Shown here: piece after piece, positions 1 to 7,508 of the stretch
Numbering within the stretch: the stretch's first letter is position 1
Layout: the number at the start of each line of letters is the position of its first letter
Assembly: GCA_964424345.1 (NCBI GenBank)
Contig: CAYRIK010000004.1
Coordinates: 16,670 to 80,669 of the forward strand
Direction of reading: 5' to 3'
DNA length: 64,000 nucleotides
From: RGIG6307 sp964424345
GTDB lineage: Bacteria > Bacillota > Clostridia > Lachnospirales > Lachnospiraceae
Notes under the pieces: generated by a model
Seen by the model: only the letters and a program-made list of their open reading frames with translations
The model's database searches: none
What the model was told of the DNA's origin: nothing
Translations under genes and position numbers: made by a program

Positions 1-453
1 AATACAATTTTGATTATGACATCTAATATTGGTGCAAACTATCTGTTAGAAGGCATCAACGAGCATGGTGAAATCAGAAGTGAAGCAGAAAATATGGTTA
101 TGCAGGAATTGCGAGGACATTTCAGACCAGAGTTTTTAAATCGACTAGACGAAATTATTTTGTTCAAGCCATTGACAAAGGAAAATGTTGGTCATATCAT
201 TAATCTGATATTAGCAGATGTAAATAAGCGTCTGGCAGACAAAGAACTGACAATCCGTCTTACAAAAGAGGCAGAAGAGTTTATTGTAGATAGTGCATAT
301 GATCCAATTTATGGTGCAAGACCATTGAAGCGTTTTATGCAAAAAACAGTAGAGACTTTGGCAGCAAAATTGATTCTTAGCGATGGAGTATCTGCGGGAG
401 ATACAATTTTAGTAAGCGTATCAGATGGTGCTTTGCATGCAGACAAGGCTTAA
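1..453 (+). CDS. clpB: ClpB-type AAA+ disaggregase, C-terminal fragment
   Basis: This is the last 150 codons of a Hsp100/Clp ATPase; the 5' part lies outside the window. It holds the end of the second AAA+ module. The sensor-1 strand reads ILIMTSNIGA, the arginine-finger stretch is FRPEFLNRLDEI, and the C-terminal small domain carries the sensor-2 motif GARPLKR. The ending (VETLAAKLIL, then a short acidic tail) resembles ClpB, which works with DnaK to dissolve aggregates, more than ClpC, which binds a protease. Choosing between ClpB and ClpC from this fragment alone is an inference, because the N-terminal and middle domains are not visible. Confidence 0.85.
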   Translation, partial: NTILIMTSNIGANYLLEGINEHGEIRSEAENMVMQELRGHFRPEFLNRLDEIILFKPLTKENVGHIINLILADVNKRLADKELTIRLTKEAEEFIVDSAYDPIYGARPLKRFMQKTVETLAAKLILSDGVSAGDTILVSVSDGALHADKA

Positions 454-473
454 CGATTAGAAAGGAAACCTTT

Positions 474-647
474 ATGATACCAAAAGATCCAGCTATGTTA
501 TTTAGCTTTATGAATATGCGTTTGCGCGATTTTGGCATAAATCTGGATGAGTTGTGTGATGATTTAGATGTGGAACGCAGTGAAATTGAAGCTGTGCTGG
601 ACCGCATAGATTATCATTATGATGCGGAGAAAAACCAGTTCGTTTAG
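474..647 (+). CDS. DUF4250 domain-containing small protein
   Basis: A 57-residue ORF starts with ATG 20 bases after the clpB stop, behind an AAAGGAA ribosome-binding site. The protein begins MIPKDPAMLFSFMNMRLRD and continues with a predicted helical segment, LDELCDDLDVERSEIEAVL. This matches the small DUF4250 family that is common in Clostridia. The central segment looks like a helix-turn-helix (DDLDVERSEIEAVLDRIDY), so nucleic-acid binding is possible but unproven. No function is established. It is probably co-transcribed with clpB. Confidence 0.75.
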   Translation: MIPKDPAMLFSFMNMRLRDFGINLDELCDDLDVERSEIEAVLDRIDYHYDAEKNQFV

Positions 648-706
648 AGCATAAACAAAAGAAGAAAGTGCATATAGTTTTTTAAGAAGCTAAGTGGAGC
701 TTATTT

Positions 707-1387
707 ATGAAACGATATGAAAAAAGAGCAGACCGAAGATTATGGAGTATATTCCTAGTCTTTTGTCTGCTTTTTGTATGTTTGTCCAAGAAAAAGGAAA
801 CCGCTTTGGTGTCGCAGACAAAGGTTGTTGTCTTGCCCAAAATTGCACTAACATTTGACGATGGCCCACATCCTGTGTATACACCGAAATTGCTGGAAGG
901 ATTACGGGAAAGAAATGTCAAATGTACTTTTTTTGTGACAGGAGAAAATGCGTCGTTATATCCGGAGCTGATTGAGCAGATGCAAAAAGATGGACATTTG
1001 ATAGGAAATCATACATATCATCATGTACAGTTGTCAGCAGTCGGAGAAGATATTTTTTTGCAGGAATTAGAAGAAACAAATCGGGTGTTAGAAGAAATAC
1101 TTGGTACAGAAATTTTATTTGTACGTCCTCCTTATGGAGATTGGAGCAAACAAATGGAACAAAAAATCAATATGTTTCCGGTTCTTTGGGATGTTGACCC
1201 ACTAGATTGGTGTACAGGTAATGTAAGCAAAGTGCGTCAGACAGTCCTAAATAATGTAGAAGATGACTCTATTATTTTAATGCATGATTATTATGAAACG
1301 TCTGTAGAGGCAGCACTTGAGATAGTAGATGCGCTTATCAAAGAAGGATATGAGTTTGTGACAGTAGATGAATTGCTTGTAGAATGA
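707..1387 (+). CDS. Polysaccharide (peptidoglycan/chitin) deacetylase, NodB domain
   Basis: A 226-residue carbohydrate esterase family 4 protein that probably removes acetyl groups from N-acetylated sugars of the cell wall. An N-terminal membrane anchor or signal segment lies at about residues 11-28. The NodB motifs are in order: TFDDGPH (residues 49-55, catalytic Asp51 and metal-binding Asp52), GNHTYHH (metal-binding His102 and His106), RPPYGD, DVDPLDW and LMHD. It is anchored and short, as in simple PgdA/PdaA-like enzymes. It could act in vegetative wall modification or in spore cortex synthesis; the neighbours do not settle this. The ATG follows a weak AAGTGGAG site. Confidence 0.85.
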   Translation: MKRYEKRADRRLWSIFLVFCLLFVCLSKKKETALVSQTKVVVLPKIALTFDDGPHPVYTPKLLEGLRERNVKCTFFVTGENASLYPELIEQMQKDGHLIGNHTYHHVQLSAVGEDIFLQELEETNRVLEEILGTEILFVRPPYGDWSKQMEQKINMFPVLWDVDPLDWCTGNVSKVRQTVLNNVEDDSIILMHDYYETSVEAALEIVDALIKEGYEFVTVDELLVE

Positions 1388-1406
1388 AAATAGCTAAGAT
1401 ATGACA

Positions 1407-1435
1407 TTGACCGAGTTGAAAAATTTGATTATAAT
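1407..1435 (+). promoter_or_regulatory. Sigma-A promoter of the alpha-galactosidase/beta-glucosidase operon
   Basis: TTGACC (1407-1412), a 17-bp spacer, then a perfect TATAAT (1430-1435), 35 bp before the chosen start. It begins only 20 bp after the deacetylase stop, so the glycosidase pair probably has its own transcript. Confidence 0.8.
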
Positions 1436-1470
1436 GAACGAAAATGTTACCAAACAAAAGGGAGAGTAAA

Positions 1471-3672
1471 ATGAGTATTTCGGTCAATAAAGAGCAAAAT
1501 ATATTTTGTGTCAGCACAAAAAACACCAGCTATATCATGGGTGTATTAAACGGTCAATATTTACTTCATATGTACTACGGCAGCAAAATGGAAGATTTGG
1601 ATTGCAAATATCTGATGCGATTTGAAGATGATACTCCACATGCTGGATGGATTTTTAGAAGCAATCGTCAATGGGTATTTGAACGTGCGTCATTTGAATA
1701 TCCTGCTTACGGAACAGGTGATTACAGAGAAACTTGTTTAAAAGTAAGAGATGAAGGCGGTCACAGAGTATGTGAGCTTAGTTATGACAGTTATCGTATT
1801 TATAAAGGAAAACCATCTTTACATGGAATGCCTGCTATTTTTGCAGATAATGCAGAAACATTAGAAATTACATTAAAAGATGATTTGTTAGGACTTAAAG
1901 TATTGCTTCGTTACAGCGTATTAGAAGACAGCGATGCAATTATTAGAAGTGCAGTTGCAGTCAATGAAGGTGGACAGAAATTATATTTAGAAAGAATGTT
2001 AAGTGCTTGTCTGGATTTAGACAATAACGAATATGAACTTTCTACATTATCTGGTGCAGGCGGAAGAGAACGCAATATTGCAACAAGAAAAATTACACCA
2101 GGTCAGCATGTTGTCGGTTCTTTCAATGGTGAGAGCAGCCATGAACACAATCCATTTATGATGCTTACAAATACATATACAACACAAAAACAAGGCGATG
2201 TATATGCAATGAACTTAATCTATTCTGGTAATTTTGCAGCAAAGACAGAATTAAATTATCAGGACAGTGTTCGTATGACATTAGGTATCCATGAAGAAGG
2301 ATTTGAATGGGTATTAGAGCCAGGTAAGGAATTTGAAACACCAGAAGCAGTGCTTGTATATTCAGAACATGGCATTGGAACGATGACAAGAACATTCCAT
2401 GATTTATACAGAAATCATTTGATAAGAAGCAAATATTTACATAAACAAAGACCAATCCTTATTAACAGTTGGGAAGCTGCTTACTTTGACTTTGATGATG
2501 AAAAGTTAGTATCTATTGCAAAAGAAGCAAAAAAACTTGGTATTGAAATGTTAGTTATGGACGATGGCTGGTTTGGACATCGTGACAATGACAAAACAAG
2601 TTTAGGTGACTGGTTCATATATGAAGATAAGATTAAATGCGGTCTGAAAAATCTTGTAGATCAGGTAAATGCAGAAGGTATGAAATTTGGTATTTGGTTC
2701 GAGCCGGAAATGATTTCCGAACAGTCAGAATTGTACAAAGCACATCCAGATTGGGCAGTACAGGTTCCGGGACGTAAGATTACAACAAAGCGTACACAGT
2801 ATGTATTGGATTTTACAAGACAGGATATATTGGACTATATTTATGAACAGGTTGCAAGCATTTTACGAAGTGCCAATATCGAGTATGTAAAATGGGATAT
2901 GAACAGAACATTAACTGATATCGGAAGTGCAAGATTAGATGCAGAGCATATGGGTGAGTTCTTCCACAGATATGTACTTGGTGTATATCAGCTTCAGGAA
3001 AGATTGATTCAGGAGTTTCCTGATTTATTATTTGAAAACTGTTCAGCAGGCGGCGGACGTTTTGATGCAGGTATGTTGTATTATAGTCCTCAGATTTGGG
3101 CATCTGATGATATGGACCCAGTAGAACGACTTCTGATTCAGGAAGGAACTTCTCTTGTATATCCATTAAGCACAATGGGCGCACATGTTTGTGCACTTCC
3201 AAGTTCTTGTATCGGCAGAAAGAATATTTCTATGGAAACAAGAGCATATGTTGCTATGATGGGAACATTTGGATACGAAGTAGATGTTAGAAAATTGACA
3301 GAAGAAGAAAAAGAAAAAGCAATCGTATTAAATCAGGAATATCATAAATACAGTGATATTAACCGAGAAGGCGATTACTATCGTATAGCTTCTTATCGTC
3401 AAAATCATATATATGATTGTTGGGAAGTTGTATCAAAGGATAAATCAGAAGCGTTGGTAACATATGTACAAGTATCTTATCGTACAGACTGTAAGTCTAA
3501 TAGAATTATATTAGATGGTTTAGAGCCAAATGCAAAGTACAGATTAGAAGGTACAGAACAAGTATATTCCAGTGAACTTTTGATGAAGGCTGGATATTTG
3601 ATTGAGCCATTACATGGTGATTATGAAAGCAAATTACTTCATTTTGTAAAAGTAGATGCAACAGAAGTGTAA
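1471..3672 (+). CDS. Alpha-galactosidase, GH36
   Basis: A 733-residue retaining alpha-galactosidase that releases terminal alpha-galactose from raffinose-family sugars, galactomannan or galactolipids. It has the full GH36 layout: an N-terminal beta-sandwich (about residues 1-320), a (beta/alpha)8 barrel starting near RPILINSWEA, and a C-terminal beta domain. The catalytic nucleophile is Asp476 in YVKWDMNR; the acid/base is the first Asp of SDDMDPVERL (about residue 546). No signal peptide is seen, so it is cytoplasmic and would act on imported oligosaccharides. The ATG at 1471 follows a GGGAGAG site; an in-frame ATG at 1444 lacks one. The next gene starts 20 bp downstream in the same operon. 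Confidence 0.93.
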   Translation: MSISVNKEQNIFCVSTKNTSYIMGVLNGQYLLHMYYGSKMEDLDCKYLMRFEDDTPHAGWIFRSNRQWVFERASFEYPAYGTGDYRETCLKVRDEGGHRVCELSYDSYRIYKGKPSLHGMPAIFADNAETLEITLKDDLLGLKVLLRYSVLEDSDAIIRSAVAVNEGGQKLYLERMLSACLDLDNNEYELSTLSGAGGRERNIATRKITPGQHVVGSFNGESSHEHNPFMMLTNTYTTQKQGDVYAMNLIYSGNFAAKTELNYQDSVRMTLGIHEEGFEWVLEPGKEFETPEAVLVYSEHGIGTMTRTFHDLYRNHLIRSKYLHKQRPILINSWEAAYFDFDDEKLVSIAKEAKKLGIEMLVMDDGWFGHRDNDKTSLGDWFIYEDKIKCGLKNLVDQVNAEGMKFGIWFEPEMISEQSELYKAHPDWAVQVPGRKITTKRTQYVLDFTRQDILDYIYEQVASILRSANIEYVKWDMNRTLTDIGSARLDAEHMGEFFHRYVLGVYQLQERLIQEFPDLLFENCSAGGGRFDAGMLYYSPQIWASDDMDPVERLLIQEGTSLVYPLSTMGAHVCALPSSCIGRKNISMETRAYVAMMGTFGYEVDVRKLTEEEKEKAIVLNQEYHKYSDINREGDYYRIASYRQNHIYDCWEVVSKDKSEALVTYVQVSYRTDCKSNRIILDGLEPNAKYRLEGTEQVYSSELLMKAGYLIEPLHGDYESKLLHFVKVDATEV

Positions 3673-3692
3673 AGGTATGTATGAGGTGTAGC

Positions 3693-6443
3693 ATGTTTGA
3701 TGTAAAAAAATATGCAGCTTTGGCAAGAAAAGCGGCAGCAGAAGGTTGTGTATTATTAGAAAACAGAGGAAATGTACTTCCATTACAAAAAGGTTGTAAG
3801 GCAGCAGGTTTTGGTATTGGTCAGTTCCATTATTTTAAGAGTGGAACAGGTTCAGGCGGTGGTGTTAACACAAGCTATGTAGTAAGCATTTTGGATGCTT
3901 TACAGCAGTGTGAAGATATTACAATGGATCAGGAATTGTTAGACGTGTATACAGTATGGCAGTCTGAGCATACAGAAGTGGAAAATACAGGATGGGCACA
4001 GGAATCTTGGAGTTTTCCAGAAATGCCGTTAGAGGAAGAAATCGTAGAAGCAGCAGCAAAACGAAATGATGTTGCAATCATTTCTATTGCAAGAAGAGCA
4101 GGCGAGGACAAAGATAACGCTGCAGAGCAGGGAAGTTATCTTTTGACCGAGGAAGAAGAACGCATGTTAGAGCTTGTTTGCCGTCATTTTGATAAAACAG
4201 TTGTTTTGTTAAATACGGGAAATATCATGGATATGAAATGGGTAAAAACATATGAGCCAAATGCAGTCCTGTATGTATGGCAGGGCGGTCAGGAAGGCGG
4301 AAATGCAGTACTGGATGTTTTGACAGGAGCTGTAAATCCAAGTGGTAAACTTCCAGATACGATTGCATACGACATTACAGATTATCCTTCTACCCAAAAT
4401 TTTGGAAACGAAGAAAAAAATATATATGCAGAAGATATTTTTGTAGGATATCGATACTTTGAGACATTTGCCAAGGATAAAGTGTTATATCCATTTGGAT
4501 ATGGTCTTTCTTATACAACATTTGATATTAAACCAATCGGTTATCGTTGGGACGGAAATACTGTTTATGTAAGAGCATTTGTAACAAATACAGGTCATTG
4601 TGCAGGTAAGGAAGTAGTACAGCTTTATGCAAAGGCACCACAGGGCGCATTAGGAAAGGCAGAACGTGTATTATGTGCATTTTCTAAAACAATGCTGTTA
4701 AATGCCGGTGACAGTCAGGTTGTAGAATTATCTTGTGATAAATATGCGTTTAGTTCTTTTGATGACAGCGGCCGCTCCGGACATCGTTTTGCATACGTAT
4801 TAGAAGCTGGAGAATATGTATTTTATGTTGGCAACAGCATTCGTTGTGAACAAACAGCAGGTCAGTTTACATTACAGGAAACACAGGTAGTAAAGCAGTT
4901 AGAGTCAGCACTTGCACCAACACAGGCATTTGAACGTATGTGTGCGAAAGTGACAGAAGATGGCTCTGTAGCATTAGTATATGAAGAAACACCACAAAGA
5001 ACATACGATCTTTGGAATAGAATTGTTTCTGCTCGTCCACAAGAATTGGAATATACAGGAAATCAAGGCTATAAATTAGCAGATGTGAAAAAAGGTCATG
5101 TATCTATGGAAGCATTTGTAGCACAGATTCCAGACAAGCAGTTGAGTGTATTGTTCAGAGGAGAAGGTATGTGTTCTCCAAAAGTAACACCGGGAACCGG
5201 AGGAGCATTTGGTGGTTTGTCACCGGCATTACAGGAATTAGGTATTCCGGTAGCTTGTTGTACAGACGGTCCAAGCGGTATCCGTATGGACGTAGGAACA
5301 TTTGCATTTTCCCTTCCAAATGGAACATGTCTTGCTGCAAGCTTTAATGAGGCGTTGTCTGAAGCACTGTTTGAAATGATGGGAGTAGAGCTTCGTAAAA
5401 ATAAGATTGAAGTATTGCTTGGACCTGGTATGAATATCCATCGTAATCCATTAAACGGCAGAAACTTTGAATATTTTTCTGAAGACCCATATTTGACTGG
5501 AAAAATGGTTGTTGCACAGTTAAAAGGAATGCATAAGCACAATGTAACAGGTTCTATTAAGCATTTTGCAGCAAACAATCAGGAAGCTGGAAGACGTACA
5601 GCAGACAGTGTAGTTTCTGAAAGAGCATTGAGAGAAATCTATTTAAAGGGATTTGAAATTGCCTGCAAAGAAGGAAAAGCATACTGCGTAATGTCTACAT
5701 ACGGCCCATTAAATGGCATTTGGACAGCAGGAAATTATGATTTATTGACACAGGTACTTAGAAAAGAATGGAACTTCAAAGGTATTGTCATGAGTGACTG
5801 GTGGGCAAGAGCCAACGAAGAAGGTCAAAATTTTACTGTTGGAGAGCGAGCTGCTATGGTAAGAGCACAAAATGACCTTTACATGGTAACAGCAGATGCA
5901 GAAGATATGGCAGAAAGAGACAACTTGATTCGCAGTCTTGGAACAGAAAAAGTTACAAGAGGAGAATTACAAAGAACTGCTATGAATGTATTACGTTTCA
6001 TTATGCAATCACCGGTTATGGAACGTTATATGCATACAGAAGCAAATGCATACAAAGCATTGTGTGAACAGAAAAATGCGTTTGGTGCCAATGAAGATTG
6101 TGTAGAGATTGCAGCATTGGAAGCAGGAGAAATAAAACCAGAGCAATTTACTCCAGAAAGAGGACATAGAGATACATTTGGACTTTATTTTGATAAAGCT
6201 GGTGTATACAAATTAGAAATGACAGTAAGAGCTGTTGCAGAGACAGAACTTGCTCAGATTCCAATGTCCATCTTTAAAAACGAACTCTTTGTACAGACAG
6301 TAAGTCTTACTGGAGAAGATAAAGAATGGAGAACTGTTGATGTAATGTTAGGTCATGTTGCTGAGTCAGAAATCGTAAAACTTTCTTTCTTCTTTGGACA
6401 AGGCGGAATGGAAATTGCAGAGTGTAAAATTGTAGAAGCATAA
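3693..6443 (+). CDS. Beta-glucosidase-type GH3 hydrolase with swapped domain order
   Basis: A 916-residue GH3 enzyme in which the domain normally at the C-terminus comes first. Residues about 10-240 are the GH3 C-terminal alpha/beta-sandwich (starts AAEGCVLLEN), followed by a fibronectin-III-like domain and then the (beta/alpha)8 catalytic domain (GPGMNIHRNPLNGRNFEYFS, then SIKHFAANN). The nucleophile is Asp702 in GIVMSDWW. This inverted order is known for Butyrivibrio and Ruminococcus albus beta-glucosidases. It has no signal peptide. Start: the ATG at 3693 follows GAGGTG at 3683; the upstream ATG at 3681 is poorly spaced. It forms an operon with the alpha-galactosidase. Substrate within GH3 (glucoside, xyloside, galactoside) cannot be fixed from sequence. 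Confidence 0.9.
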   Translation: MFDVKKYAALARKAAAEGCVLLENRGNVLPLQKGCKAAGFGIGQFHYFKSGTGSGGGVNTSYVVSILDALQQCEDITMDQELLDVYTVWQSEHTEVENTGWAQESWSFPEMPLEEEIVEAAAKRNDVAIISIARRAGEDKDNAAEQGSYLLTEEEERMLELVCRHFDKTVVLLNTGNIMDMKWVKTYEPNAVLYVWQGGQEGGNAVLDVLTGAVNPSGKLPDTIAYDITDYPSTQNFGNEEKNIYAEDIFVGYRYFETFAKDKVLYPFGYGLSYTTFDIKPIGYRWDGNTVYVRAFVTNTGHCAGKEVVQLYAKAPQGALGKAERVLCAFSKTMLLNAGDSQVVELSCDKYAFSSFDDSGRSGHRFAYVLEAGEYVFYVGNSIRCEQTAGQFTLQETQVVKQLESALAPTQAFERMCAKVTEDGSVALVYEETPQRTYDLWNRIVSARPQELEYTGNQGYKLADVKKGHVSMEAFVAQIPDKQLSVLFRGEGMCSPKVTPGTGGAFGGLSPALQELGIPVACCTDGPSGIRMDVGTFAFSLPNGTCLAASFNEALSEALFEMMGVELRKNKIEVLLGPGMNIHRNPLNGRNFEYFSEDPYLTGKMVVAQLKGMHKHNVTGSIKHFAANNQEAGRRTADSVVSERALREIYLKGFEIACKEGKAYCVMSTYGPLNGIWTAGNYDLLTQVLRKEWNFKGIVMSDWWARANEEGQNFTVGERAAMVRAQNDLYMVTADAEDMAERDNLIRSLGTEKVTRGELQRTAMNVLRFIMQSPVMERYMHTEANAYKALCEQKNAFGANEDCVEIAALEAGEIKPEQFTPERGHRDTFGLYFDKAGVYKLEMTVRAVAETELAQIPMSIFKNELFVQTVSLTGEDKEWRTVDVMLGHVAESEIVKLSFFFGQGGMEIAECKIVEA

Positions 6444-6455
6444 CGATAAATACAA

Positions 6456-6490
6456 AAATACCCGACATGAATATGTTGGGTATTTTTTTT
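6456..6490 (+). terminator. Intrinsic terminator of the GH36-GH3 operon
   Basis: A 13-bp stem (AAATACCCGACAT pairing with ATGTTGGGTATTT, one G-U pair) with a GAAT loop runs straight into eight T. It begins 12 bp after the GH3 stop. Confidence 0.92.
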
Positions 6491-6512
6491 GTATATTTAG
6501 AAAATATTTCCC

Positions 6513-6594
6513 AAAAAAATGATAAAAATAAAAAGTGTCAAAAAATAGAAAAAAATGTCAAAAAGTCTGAAAAAAAACTGGGGGGGGGTAAAAA
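6513..6594 (+). repeat. Phased A-tracts and G9 homopolymer upstream of the pilus promoter
   Basis: Eight runs of five to eight A lie at 6513, 6524, 6530, 6540, 6549, 6560, 6570 and 6590, mostly about 10 bp centre to centre. That periodicity is typical of intrinsically curved DNA. A run of nine G (6580-6588) sits inside it, about 60 bp upstream of the pilus -35 box. The rest of the 277-bp intergenic region (6491-6767) holds only the promoter and leader. Confidence 0.7.
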
Positions 6595-6647
6595 GAGTGT
6601 GAAGTCGAAAAATGCGATGAAAAAATGAAAAAATTTAGCTAATTGTA

Positions 6648-6677
6648 TTGACGGATAAAATAGAATAGTAGTAAAAT
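6648..6677 (+). promoter_or_regulatory. Candidate sigma-A promoter of the pilus operon
   Basis: TTGACG (6648-6653), an 18-bp spacer and TAAAAT (6672-6677), giving a leader of about 85 nt before the signal peptidase gene. Confidence 0.65.
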
Positions 6678-6767
6678 GGAAGCATAAAATAGAGATGATT
6701 TGAAGCGTATAAATCATACTTTCATAAAATGTTTTTTAAAACAAAAATAGGCATATAGGTAGCTAGA

Positions 6768-7508
6768 ATGAAGAAGCGAGAATTAAGAAAATTAAGCAAA
6801 AAAGAACTACTAGAGATACTGATCGCGCAGGGCAAAGAACTTCAAAATCTGGAAAACAAATATGCACAAGCTGAAGTTGTGTTAGAAAAAGAAGGCATTG
6901 CTCTTGAACCATTAGAAGCAGATCAAGATACAAGTGTTGACTTATTGGAAGCAGAGTTAGCAAAAGTGAAATACCGTTCACGTTATAGAAGCGTTTTTAT
7001 GAGTACGATTTATACGCTTATTGTAGTTGCGGCAATATCTATTCTTGTGGCAACAATGTGGCTTCCAGTATTACAAATATACGGTTCTTCTATGACTCCG
7101 ACATTAGGAGAAGGAGATGTCGTGATAGCACTAAAAGGATCTGACTTTAAACAAGGTGAGCTGATTGCTTTTTATATGGGCAATAAGATTTTAATTAAGC
7201 GATGTATTGCGGGACCAGGTCAATGGGTCAATATGGATGCAGACGGAAATGTATATGTAGATGGAACGTTACTAGAGGAGCCATATCTGAAAGAAAAAGC
7301 ATTGGGAGATTGCAATATCGAATTTCCTTATCAGGTTCCGGAAAATCGATATTTTTGTTTGGGAGACCACCGCTCAACATCAGTGGATTCCAGACACACA
7401 AATGTAGGGTGTATATCCGATGAGCAGATTATTGGTAAAATAGTATTTCGTGTCTGGCCGTTGACAGAATTTGGAAAAATAGATGGAAAGGTTGGTGATA
7501 TGGAATGA
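6768..7508 (+). CDS. Type I signal peptidase, pilus-locus paralogue
   Basis: A 246-residue membrane serine protease of the SPase I family. It opens with a charged predicted coiled coil (residues 1-75), then one membrane segment (about 82-100). The catalytic Ser108 lies in YGSSMTPT and the catalytic Lys144 in ILIKRCIAGPG; box E is LGDHRSTSVDSR. The long N-terminal coiled coil is unusual, since SPase I usually begins close to the membrane segment. Its stop overlaps the next start as ATGA, and it is the first gene of a pilin/sortase operon, so it probably processes pilin signal peptides like the SipA-type peptidases of other pilus islands. That role is inference from position. Confidence 0.9.
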   Translation: MKKRELRKLSKKELLEILIAQGKELQNLENKYAQAEVVLEKEGIALEPLEADQDTSVDLLEAELAKVKYRSRYRSVFMSTIYTLIVVAAISILVATMWLPVLQIYGSSMTPTLGEGDVVIALKGSDFKQGELIAFYMGNKILIKRCIAGPGQWVNMDADGNVYVDGTLLEEPYLKEKALGDCNIEFPYQVPENRYFCLGDHRSTSVDSRHTNVGCISDEQIIGKIVFRVWPLTEFGKIDGKVGDME

